Assembly (NCBI GenBank): GCA_013329565.1
Contig: DUJZ01000089.1
Coordinates: 1,543-13,180 of the forward strand
Length of the DNA: 11,638 nucleotides
DNA from: Methanomassiliicoccales archaeon
Lineage (GTDB): Archaea > Thermoplasmatota > Thermoplasmata > Methanomassiliicoccales > UBA472
Reading direction: 5' to 3'
Below the pieces are notes generated by a model that was not told the DNA's origin, made no database searches, and saw only the letters and a list, made by a program, of their open reading frames with translations. A program made the translations under genes and the position numbers. This document shows positions 1 to 5,614 of the stretch, in pieces. Position 1 is the stretch's first letter; each line of letters opens with the position of its first letter.

Positions 1-23
1 GCTATCAGCACCTTCTTGAACAT
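1..23 (-). CDS. 5' end of a divergent gene, possibly universal stress protein (partial)
   Basis: Only the first seven codons and two bases of the eighth lie in the window, reading leftwards from an ATG at 23: M-F-K-K-V-L-I-(A). This N-terminus is typical of UspA-type universal stress proteins, where it forms the first beta strand of the nucleotide-binding fold, but it is far too short to prove the family. The start is supported by an SD-like GAGGTC on the minus strand at 29-34, five bases before the ATG, and by a TATA-like TTATAAAAA at 82-90. Response regulators or other Rossmann-like proteins could start in the same way. Confidence 0.5.
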
Positions 24-81
24 CTTTAGACCTCAGGCGCCATGGCATCGCATGCGACTGCGTGGCAGGGAATGTAACTTG

Positions 82-90
82 TTTTTATAA
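82..90 (-). promoter_or_regulatory. TATA box for the left-edge minus-strand gene
   Basis: The minus strand reads TTATAAAAA here. An archaeal TATA box at this place would start transcription near position 60, giving a leader of roughly 35-40 bases that carries the SD-like GAGGTC at 29-34. The surrounding 60-220 stretch is clearly more AT-rich than the genes and holds promoters for both directions. Confidence 0.45.
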
Positions 91-171
91 TAATTTCGAT
101 TACCATTGCCAAGAAATTCTTTTGATTTCGGACGGAATATTCGTTTTCCAATAAGAATCAAGTACAATATT

Positions 172-180
172 GATAAAAAT
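172..180 (+). promoter_or_regulatory. TATA-like box of the pilin operon
   Basis: GATAAAAAT lies in the AT-rich region before the pilin operon. Transcription from it would start near 205 and give a leader of about 70 bases ahead of the ATG at 274. This is unlike most genes in the window, which look leaderless. The leader also holds a strong GGAGGT at 231-236 that has no start codon in usable range. Confidence 0.45.
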
Positions 181-273
181 CGTTTTTCAGTTGACGAATG
201 CTGTCCGCTAGTTAGTCTCACTGTAAGCGAGGAGGTCTAGACACCCCTAGGCTTTCCCAATTTCGGAGATACA

Positions 274-753
274 ATGAGGTTCTCAAAGAAACGTATGAGC
301 GGGGACAGGGAAGGCGGCATCGAGGGATTGCCTCTGCAGCTGATGATAATGGTGATCGTGGCCGGGCTGGGAACGGCCATCCTGGTGGGATGGATGGGCG
401 GTCTCTCGGCTCCGGAAGCGATAGCGTCGGTGAACGGCAACCCGACCGAGATACTTCTTACGGACGGGGATGGCGACGGGACCTTCGAGAACGACGATGC
501 GACGATCACGATAATCGTACGCGACCAGAACGGGGACGCGGTGGAAGGCGCTTCTGTCGTTCTCGATGGATGCGAGGTGCGCAATTCCGACGGCTCCCTG
601 GTGTATGGGACCACGGGCGCGGATGGCAAGGTCACGTTCGACGGGCTTAGCGTATCGCACTACGGCAACGGCATCGGATTCATAACCGTAACCGTGGCCA
701 AGGGCGGCATGGGAACTGACTCGTCGCTGCAGGTGCCAGTGATCTGCAGGTGA
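274..753 (+). CDS. Type IV pilin-like protein with EF-hand-type loop and Ig-like/carboxypeptidase-regulatory-like domain
   Basis: This 159-residue protein has a class III (prepilin) signal: a basic N-terminus (KKR at 5-7), a probable cleavage site after Gly15, then IEGLPLQLM running into a hydrophobic helix to about residue 44. Archaeal prepilin peptidases cut just before such helices, which then form the pilus core. The exposed part has a perfect 12-residue EF-hand-type loop at 64-75 (Asp at 1, 3, 5 and 12, Gly at 6, Phe at 8). A beta-sandwich repeat follows, with the pattern D-x-N-G-D-A-V-x-G-A and a later T-T-G-A-D-G-K-V-T-F, as in Big_1 or carboxypeptidase-regulatory-like domains. Cys100 and Cys158 could form a disulfide. 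The ATG at 274 has GGAG five bases before it. It is the first gene of a three-gene unit. The pilus role is inferred from the signal and layout; an adhesin-like minor pilin is an alternative. Confidence 0.8.
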   Translation: MRFSKKRMSGDREGGIEGLPLQLMIMVIVAGLGTAILVGWMGGLSAPEAIASVNGNPTEILLTDGDGDGTFENDDATITIIVRDQNGDAVEGASVVLDGCEVRNSDGSLVYGTTGADGKVTFDGLSVSHYGNGIGFITVTVAKGGMGTDSSLQVPVICR

Positions 754-757
754 TCCG

Positions 758-1201
758 GTGCGCAGAGACCAACGGGGGATCGAGGGGTTGCCGCTCCGGC
801 TGATGCTGGTGGCCCTCCTGATCTCCCTCGCCCTTCCCACCATGATCTCCGTCATGCACGAGACGACGTCCAACGTCGCCGAGCAGAAGGCGGCCGAGAT
901 GGCGGAAGAGATCGCCGCGACCTTGGAAGAGATGTCATCGGGCGGCCCTGGCAACGTGCGGACCGTGAAGGTCCCCGATGATCTTCCTGCCGGAATCGCG
1001 TTCAGCATTGGAGGCGAGAACGGCTCTGTCGATTACTCTCGAATTAAATGGGACGCTGGAGGGCGCGAGGGGTCAAGGTACCTTACCGGCGTGATCGCAA
1101 TCACCGAGGACGGGAAACCTATGGTGATATCGGCGGGCGATTCTATCCGTCTGGAGTGTCCGTTAGGAACATGGGGGACGGTCAAGGTGGTCAAGGTATG
1201 A
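758..1201 (+). CDS. Type IV pilin-like protein (second in operon)
   Basis: This 147-residue protein starts with GTG at 758. An almost ideal SD, AGGTGATC at 748-755, overlaps the upstream stop codon. The prepilin signal is very short: basic residues R2, R3 and R6, probable cleavage after Gly7, then IEGLPLRLM and a hydrophobic helix to about residue 32. The first ten residues around the cleavage site match the upstream pilin except Q to R, so one peptidase probably processes both. A charged helical stretch (about 40-60, rich in Ala and Glu) follows, as in the alpha-1C part of pilins, then a beta-rich region with a single Cys near the C-terminus. Its stop overlaps the next start as ATGA. The exact function is not recognisable; a pilus or pseudopilus subunit is the best inference. 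Confidence 0.78.
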   Translation: MRRDQRGIEGLPLRLMLVALLISLALPTMISVMHETTSNVAEQKAAEMAEEIAATLEEMSSGGPGNVRTVKVPDDLPAGIAFSIGGENGSVDYSRIKWDAGGREGSRYLTGVIAITEDGKPMVISAGDSIRLECPLGTWGTVKVVKV

Positions 1202-1617
1202 TGGAGTTCTTCGTTTCCAAGTTCTGGGCCTTCCTGGTATCGATCGTCATCATGGGCGTGCTGGTCCAGGGGATACAGCTCGATTCTCAGTCCGACCGGA
1301 ACGAGGCGATGAACGACATGGCCGAAGATCTGGAGGCCATGTTCGAAGATTTCTCCGCGGCCGGCGAGGGGCTGGAAACGACGTTGCGCCTCGATCGCCT
1401 GCTACCGTCAACGTTCACCCTGACCCTGCTCAACGGATACGGGATCTTGCAGGACGGGGATCGGGATGTTAGCTTTGCCATTCCCCCTTCCGTCATGCGC
1501 ATGCAGGCCGAGCAGGGTGAAGCAGTCAAGGTGGACAGGCTGGTGATAGGTCCGAACGACACGCTGCTCCTGAAAAATCTGGATGAGGGATTGGTTATCA
1601 CCAGGCTCAGTCCGTGA
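1198..1617 (+). CDS. Membrane-anchored pilin-operon protein
   Basis: This 139-residue protein starts in the ATGA overlap with the preceding stop, with AGGTGGT at about 1184-1190 as a plausible SD. An N-terminal hydrophobic helix covers residues about 8-26 (WAFLVSIVIMGVLVQGI). A charged helix about 27-50 rich in Asp, Glu, Asn and Met follows, then a beta-rich domain with no cysteine. The overall shape (N-terminal helix, acidic helix, beta domain) is pilin-like. Unlike its two neighbours it has no basic-Gly cleavage site and no IEGLPL motif before the helix, so it may stay uncleaved and anchor or cap the filament. It lies in one transcription unit with both pilins and overlaps the convergent desulfurase gene by 11 bases at its 3' end. 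I do not recognise a named family. Confidence 0.72.
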   Translation: MMEFFVSKFWAFLVSIVIMGVLVQGIQLDSQSDRNEAMNDMAEDLEAMFEDFSAAGEGLETTLRLDRLLPSTFTLTLLNGYGILQDGDRDVSFAIPPSVMRMQAEQGEAVKVDRLVIGPNDTLLLKNLDEGLVITRLSP

Positions 1618-2815
1618 ACTTTTCGGCAACGTACTTCACGGATTCGATGAACCGGCGCAACTCCTCTTCGGTGTTATAAAGGTAGAACGAAGCCCTGGCG
1701 CATCCTTCCAGTCCGTGCGAGGAGAAGTAGGGATGAACGCAATGCATTCCCGACCGTATCAGAACGGAGGCGATCTCGTCCAGTATCATGGCCACGTCGT
1801 GCGGGAGCATCCCCTTCAGATTGAAGGAGAAGATGCCGCCCTTGCGGCGCGGATCCGCCGGTCCGAGCATTGACAGGTTCCGGACGTACATGAGCCCATC
1901 GGTGGCGATGACGTTCAGACGGCGCTCGTGCTCCGATATCTCCTCCATTCCTATGTCCTGGAGGTACCGGACCGCCGCCCCGCTTCCGATTATCCCGGCG
2001 TAGTTCTGAAGCCCGGCCTCGAACCTCTCCGGTATCGGCAGTATGTCCGCCGTGTCGTAGGTCGTGATAGCGACCCCGCCTCCGCCGGTAACTAATGGTT
2101 CAACCTTCTCCAGGACCTCCCTCTTACCGTACAATATGCCAGTTCCAGAAGGGCCTAGCATCTTGTGCATGGACCAGGCGTAGAGATCGACGTCCATGTC
2201 CGTCAGGTCCAAAGGATTGTGGGGGGCGTACTGGCATCCGTCGGCCATGACCAGAGCGCCGTGGTCGTGCGCCAGCTCCACCATCTTCTTGAGGGGTATC
2301 GAACTCCCGTCCACATTGTTGGTGTGCACCACGCTCAGCAGTTTCACGCCCTTCTCCAGCTCCTCCTTCAGAGGCTCCAGGTTGCCCTGCTCCAGCTCCT
2401 GGAAGGACAGGTATCCCCGGCGTAGCCCCTTCTCCTTGGCCAAAAGCACCCACGGGACATGATTGCTGTTGTGCTCCATGTCCGTGGTGACCACCCGGTC
2501 GCCCCTCTCCAAACGAAGGCCTTTGGCCACGGTGTTCATGGACTCCGTGGCGTTCTTGGTGAACATGACGCACTCGGCGTCCTTCACGCCGACGAACGAA
2601 GCGACATCCTCCCGGGCCTTGTCCAATCGTATCGAGACCTCGGTGGCCAGGCGGTGAACGGAACGGCCGCCGCAGGCCGGGAAATCGCAATAGTACTCGT
2701 TCATGGCATCGATGACCTGGCGGGGGCGCAGGCTTTGGCATGCGCTATCCAGGTAGATCGGCGGCTTCTCCTGCTGAAAAAGCGGGAAGTCCTTTCTTAC
2801 GCGTGTCACGTCCAT
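1607..2815 (-). CDS. Cysteine desulfurase, SufS/Csd type (class V aminotransferase fold)
   Basis: This 402-residue PLP enzyme would remove sulfur from cysteine, giving alanine and an enzyme persulfide for Fe-S cluster or thiolation pathways. Visible landmarks are MEHNSNHVPW at 113-122 (PLP-stacking His region), DGCQ at 192-195 (Asp that contacts the PLP pyridine), SMHK with the PLP-binding Lys218 followed by GPSGTGILYG, RFEAGLQN, GMHC with the sulfur-accepting Cys359, and RASFYLYNTEEEL near the end. Length and motif order fit SufS/CsdA. The usual DGAQ is DGCQ here, and extra cysteines occur at 26, 43 and 48. No SufBCD or IscU scaffold gene is nearby, so its partner is unknown. A TATA box lies 28-35 bases before the ATG and no SD is seen, so the mRNA is probably leaderless. 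An isopenicillin-epimerase-like relative is less likely because the catalytic Cys is present. Confidence 0.88.
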   Translation of the reverse strand: MDVTRVRKDFPLFQQEKPPIYLDSACQSLRPRQVIDAMNEYYCDFPACGGRSVHRLATEVSIRLDKAREDVASFVGVKDAECVMFTKNATESMNTVAKGLRLERGDRVVTTDMEHNSNHVPWVLLAKEKGLRRGYLSFQELEQGNLEPLKEELEKGVKLLSVVHTNNVDGSSIPLKKMVELAHDHGALVMADGCQYAPHNPLDLTDMDVDLYAWSMHKMLGPSGTGILYGKREVLEKVEPLVTGGGGVAITTYDTADILPIPERFEAGLQNYAGIIGSGAAVRYLQDIGMEEISEHERRLNVIATDGLMYVRNLSMLGPADPRRKGGIFSFNLKGMLPHDVAMILDEIASVLIRSGMHCVHPYFSSHGLEGCARASFYLYNTEEELRRFIESVKYVAEKFTD

Positions 2816-2842
2816 CGGGGTCGGGATTGGTACGGTTTGGGA

Positions 2843-2850
2843 TTATTTAA
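2843..2850 (-). promoter_or_regulatory. TATA box of the cysteine desulfurase gene
   Basis: The minus strand reads TTAAATAA, 28-35 bases before the ATG at 2815. Transcription would begin within a few bases of the start codon. Confidence 0.6.
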
Positions 2851-2910
2851 GAACTTATCCCGTACTGGCCAAGCTCCAGCGGGTATCTCGGGGGTGAATG
2901 TTCGGCCTAC

Positions 2911-2918
2911 AAATTAAT
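2911..2918 (+). promoter_or_regulatory. TATA box of the prenyltransferase gene
   Basis: AAATTAAT lies 25-32 bases before the ATG at 2943. It is too close to the alternative ATG at 2931 for that codon to be in a normal transcript, so it helps to choose the start at 2943. Confidence 0.55.
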
Positions 2919-2942
2919 ACTGAATCGTAGATGAGGGTGCAC

Positions 2943-3842
2943 ATGTCGTTCAAGGTTTGGATGATGGAGATAAGGGCGCAGTACCTGCTCCTCCCGGTGA
3001 TACTGTCCGTGGTCGGTGGTTCATTGGCCATGTACAACGGTGCCTTCGACCCCATCAATTTCCTTCTCTTCACGGCCATCATGGTCCTGCTGCACATCAC
3101 CGTCAATACGTTGAACGACTACTATGATCACAAGACCGGGGTCGATCTGCACACTAACCGGACCATGTTCAACGGCGGCACTGGGATCATTCAGGCCGGA
3201 CTTCTTACCCCCAGGCAAGTGATGAACGCCGCCAGGCTCACCTACCTGCTCGCGGCGGTAATGAGCGCCTATCTGATTGCTAACGTCGGGTTGGAGCTGC
3301 TCCCCCTGGTGGTCCTAGGCATGGTCTTCGCCCTGTTCTACACGCAGACCTTCGCCAGGAACATGATGGGTGAGATCGCCGCCGGCCTGGGACTGGGCTT
3401 CCTCCCGGTGCTGGGGGCTTACATGGTGCACCTGCCGGAGCTCAACCCGGGCTGCCTGATAATGGCCGTCGCCGCCGGAATACTCACCTTCAACCTCCTG
3501 CTTCTGAACGAGTTCCCGGACGTGGAGGCCGACCGCATGGGGGGGAGGAGGAACCTGGTGACGCTCTTGGGGTCGAAGGTGGCGGCCAAGCTGTACACCG
3601 TCCTAACGGTGTCCGTCTATTGCATCCTGTTGACGTTCGTGGTCCTGGGAACGATCCCCCCGCTCAGCTTGCTCGGGCTGATCACCGTCCCCTTCGCCTA
3701 CAAGGCGACGGCCATCTCCTTCACCGACCCCGGGAAGATCGACCTGTTCGTTCAGGGCATGACGGCCAATGTCAAGGTCGTACTGATGACCCAGGCGCTG
3801 GTGGCCGTGGGGATACTGGCATCAATGTTCATCCAGATGTGA
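2943..3842 (+). CDS. UbiA-family prenyltransferase, MenA-like
   Basis: This 299-residue integral membrane protein would attach a polyprenyl chain to an aromatic acceptor. Two Asp-rich motifs that hold the Mg-prenyl-diphosphate are visible: N-D-Y-Y-D at 58-62 followed by HKTGVD, and D-V-E-A-D at 193-197 followed by GGRRNLVTLLG. The latter resembles the D-x-x-x-D-x-x-x-G-x-x-T/N-L-x-x-x-LG pattern of MenA. About eight to nine hydrophobic segments fit the UbiA fold. The methyltransferase five bases downstream is UbiE/MenG-like, which supports menaquinone synthesis over the geranylgeranyl-glyceryl-phosphate branch of archaeal UbiA proteins. I chose ATG 2943 because of the TATA spacing; ATG 2931 would add four residues. 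The exact acceptor is inferred. Confidence 0.85.
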   Translation: MSFKVWMMEIRAQYLLLPVILSVVGGSLAMYNGAFDPINFLLFTAIMVLLHITVNTLNDYYDHKTGVDLHTNRTMFNGGTGIIQAGLLTPRQVMNAARLTYLLAAVMSAYLIANVGLELLPLVVLGMVFALFYTQTFARNMMGEIAAGLGLGFLPVLGAYMVHLPELNPGCLIMAVAAGILTFNLLLLNEFPDVEADRMGGRRNLVTLLGSKVAAKLYTVLTVSVYCILLTFVVLGTIPPLSLLGLITVPFAYKATAISFTDPGKIDLFVQGMTANVKVVLMTQALVAVGILASMFIQM

Positions 3843-3847
3843 GCGCC

Positions 3848-4576
3848 ATGACCAACGAACATCTGACCGAAGAGTGCATGGACAAGTCCGCCCGCAGGAT
3901 CGGGCGGATGTTCGACGACATCTCGCCGACCTACGACCTGCTGAACCGCATGTTGTCAATGTCCATCGACGTAAGGTGGAGGGAACGGATGATAGACGAG
4001 TTCGCCCCCTCCCAAGGGCAGGAGGTCCTGGACATAGCCACCGGCACCGGGGACATGGCCGTTCTGGCCTGCATGCGCACGGGGTGCTCGGTGGTCGGGG
4101 TCGACCTGTCCCGGAATATGTTGGGGGTAGCGGTGGATAAGTGGAAAAGAAGGTTCGGCAGCGGGTCATATCCGGCCATCCAGGGTGACGCGCTGCATCT
4201 GCCTCTGAAGGACGGCTCCTTCGACAAGGCCATGGTGTCCTTCGGGATCAGGAACATGACCGACATCGGTGGCTTCCTCGACGAGATGCGCCGCGTGCTC
4301 AGATCGCAGGGACGCCTGGCGATACTCGAGTTCTCCGTTCCCAGGTACCCGTTGGTCAGACAGGTGTACCTCACCTATCTGACCAGGATATTGCCGTTCA
4401 TCGGCGGGCTGCAGTCCGGCAACCGCACGGCATACCAATACCTCAGCGCGTCGATACAGAGGTTTCCCTCCCCGGAGAGCATGGAGTCCCTGTTCCAGGA
4501 GAGGGGCTTCAAGGTCATAGGGTCCCTCCCCCAGACCTTGGGGATCTGCCACCTTTACATCATCGAGAAGGCCTGA
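3848..4576 (+). CDS. UbiE/MenG-type demethylmenaquinone methyltransferase
   Basis: This 242-residue SAM-dependent C-methyltransferase would act at the last step of quinone synthesis, methylating the prenylated ring made by a MenA-type enzyme. The UbiE signature is complete: an N-terminal region with YDLLNRMLSMSIDVRWR at 29-45, the SAM loop VLDIATGTGDMA at 60-71, an acidic residue at the end of beta 2 (GVDLS), GDALHLPL, FGIRNMTD at 132-139, ILEFSVP and YQYLSASIQRFPSPE at 196-210. The gene starts five bases after the upstream prenyltransferase stop, so the two are co-transcribed and their functions fit together. The reading frame extends far upstream inside the prenyltransferase gene, but ATG 3848 gives the normal family N-terminus. 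The ring substrate (menaquinone, thermoplasmaquinone or another) cannot be read from the sequence. Confidence 0.88.
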   Translation: MTNEHLTEECMDKSARRIGRMFDDISPTYDLLNRMLSMSIDVRWRERMIDEFAPSQGQEVLDIATGTGDMAVLACMRTGCSVVGVDLSRNMLGVAVDKWKRRFGSGSYPAIQGDALHLPLKDGSFDKAMVSFGIRNMTDIGGFLDEMRRVLRSQGRLAILEFSVPRYPLVRQVYLTYLTRILPFIGGLQSGNRTAYQYLSASIQRFPSPESMESLFQERGFKVIGSLPQTLGICHLYIIEKA

Positions 4577-4651
4577 TGGGCCAAGCGGCGGTCCGAAGGG
4601 ATCGCGCGATAGCTCAAACCGATGGTCTTCAAATCCATAGGTCGGGGTCCT

Positions 4652-4659
4652 AAAAAAAA
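4652..4659 (-). terminator. T-run terminator after the small minus-strand gene
   Basis: The minus strand has eight consecutive T, starting 15 bases after the stop codon of the small gene at 4675-4890. Archaeal RNA polymerase commonly terminates at such T tracts without a hairpin. Confidence 0.55.
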
Positions 4660-4674
4660 GGTCGGAGGGAGAGG

Positions 4675-4890
4675 TCAGGCCGCCATCACGCGGTCTATGT
4701 ACCTCTCCACCTCTTTAACAAGGGCGTCGGACGCCTTTCCGCCGCCGAAGGCCTCCCGGTAGTCCATGAAATGGCGCACCGCCTTCTTCTTGGCCTCCGC
4801 CTTCTTTCCAGGGTGCATCCTCAGGTACTCCCGGACAGACCTCGCTAGCATTGCCTTGCCGTCCTCGGTTAACAAGTTTTGAACCCCCAA
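4675..4890 (-). CDS. Small basic helical protein, function unknown
   Basis: This is a 71-residue protein if it starts at TTG 4890. It is rich in Lys, Arg and Ala with amphipathic helical stretches. A basic stretch (GKKAEAKKKAVRHFMDYREAF) covers about 28-48, and a second helix with alternating hydrophobic residues ends in YIDRVMAA. There is no cysteine, signal peptide or membrane segment. A TATA-like box lies 22-29 bases upstream and a T8 terminator follows the stop, both arguing that it is a real gene. The TTG start is chosen because it fits leaderless transcription; the first ATG is codon 14 and would give 58 residues. I do not recognise the family. A small nucleic-acid-binding protein is possible from the charge only. 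Confidence 0.62.
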   Translation of the reverse strand: MGVQNLLTEDGKAMLARSVREYLRMHPGKKAEAKKKAVRHFMDYREAFGGGKASDALVKEVERYIDRVMAA

Positions 4891-4911
4891 TTAGTTACTA
4901 TTGTCACGACA

Positions 4912-4919
4912 CCTATTAA
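4912..4919 (-). promoter_or_regulatory. TATA-like box of the small minus-strand gene
   Basis: The minus strand reads TTAATAGG, 22-29 bases before the TTG at 4890. It lies back to back with the plus-strand promoter at 4932-4938. Confidence 0.4.
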
Positions 4920-4931
4920 GGGTTGTCAGTA

Positions 4932-4938
4932 CTTATAC
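4932..4938 (+). promoter_or_regulatory. TATA box of the class I methyltransferase gene
   Basis: CTTATAC lies 24-30 bases before the ATG at 4962. It sits inside the upstream in-frame extension that would begin at TTG 4923, which argues against that longer start. Confidence 0.5.
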
Positions 4939-4961
4939 GGAAGAGGGTCCTGGTCAGAGCT

Positions 4962-5588
4962 ATGAACTTCCATTCACAGGTGCGCAGGCCGGCAGGGGTG
5001 CAGGGGATCATGATGGCCAGACGAATGAACGCCAATCACCGGGGGATGATGGAATGGGCCCTGGACCATTTGGACGCCTCGTCAATAGGCGACGTGCTGG
5101 ACGTGGGCTGCGGGGGCGGAGGTCCCCTGTCCCAGCTGTCCCGGAAGGTCGTCAAGGCGAATTTCACCGCCCTGGACCTTTCCCAGGACATGCTGCGCAT
5201 GACCTGCAAGGTGAACTCATCGGCGTTCAAGAACGGAAGGCTGCGCACGGTACGCGGCTCCGTCTCGTCGTTGCCCTTCCATGATGGAACGTTCGACACG
5301 GTCTTCGCCTGCGAGACCACCTACTTCTGGCCCGATCTATTGGAGAACTTCAAGGAGTGCCGCCGGGTACTGGCAAAGGGAGGACGGATGATACTGGTCC
5401 AGGAGGCCTGGGATTCCCCGAAATGGAGGGAACGGAACGAATCCTGGCAGAAGGGCTTCAAGATGAGGTTCTGCAGTCTGGAAGAGTACGCGTCCCTTCT
5501 GAGAGAGGCTGGTTTCGCCAAGGTCACCACTACCGCCGAGGAGCAGCAGGGCTGGTTCGTCATGGTGGCCGAGACAGAGGGAAATTAA
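4962..5588 (+). CDS. Class I SAM-dependent methyltransferase, substrate unknown
   Basis: This 208-residue protein has a Methyltransf_11-type Rossmann core: SAM loop DVLDVGCGGGGPL at 44-56, acidic Asp72 at the end of beta 2 (FTALDLS), SSLPFHDGTFD at 102-112 and RRVLAKGGRMILVQE at 134-148. The N-terminal part (MNFHSQVRRP, then ARRMNANHRGMMEWALDHL) has the M-N-x-x-H and tryptophan pattern of a widespread family of small-molecule methyltransferases of unknown substrate. The start at ATG 4962 fits the TATA spacing; TTG 4923 would add 13 residues. It runs in the same direction as the pyrimidine genes, 26 bases before pyrD, but pyrD has its own TATA box, so a shared function is not implied. Confidence 0.82.
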   Translation: MNFHSQVRRPAGVQGIMMARRMNANHRGMMEWALDHLDASSIGDVLDVGCGGGGPLSQLSRKVVKANFTALDLSQDMLRMTCKVNSSAFKNGRLRTVRGSVSSLPFHDGTFDTVFACETTYFWPDLLENFKECRRVLAKGGRMILVQEAWDSPKWRERNESWQKGFKMRFCSLEEYASLLREAGFAKVTTTAEEQQGWFVMVAETEGN

Positions 5589-5590
5589 TA
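5582..5590 (+). promoter_or_regulatory. TATA box of pyrD
   Basis: AAATTAATA overlaps the TAA stop of the preceding methyltransferase and lies 25-33 bases before the pyrD ATG at 5615, consistent with a leaderless pyrDK transcript. Confidence 0.55.
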
Positions 5591-5614
5591 TCTCCGTACG
5601 GCATGCGCTGAGCG

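Noticed and set aside
1..90. Plus-strand frames open from the window edge that might be the tail of a gene
   Set aside because: One frame gives about 29 residues with no family features and another stops at 29; the minus-strand start with SD explains the edge better.
33..221. Minus-strand frame of 62 codons in the AT-rich left intergenic region
   Set aside because: It has no recognisable protein features, lies over the promoters of the flanking genes, and its AT-rich composition is that of intergenic DNA.
283..1008. Long minus-strand open frame of 241 codons antisense to both pilin genes
   Set aside because: It has no SD or TATA box at its start, its translation is low-complexity Arg/His/Ser-rich, and the plus strand carries clear prepilin signals with SDs.
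2124..2741. 205-codon frame overlapping the cysteine desulfurase on the same strand
   Set aside because: It is a frame-shifted shadow of a gene with all catalytic motifs; the translation is Gly/Arg/Pro-rich noise typical of high-GC shadows.
3620..3847. Upstream in-frame extension of the UbiE-like methyltransferase
   Set aside because: It runs inside the prenyltransferase gene, has no UbiE homology, and ATG 3848 gives the usual family N-terminus.
4577..4651. tRNA-like segment after the UbiE-like gene (contains TTCAAAT and GGGGTCC)
   Set aside because: The bases flanking TTCAAAT do not form a T stem (C opposite C next to the loop), and I find no matching acceptor, D or anticodon arms.
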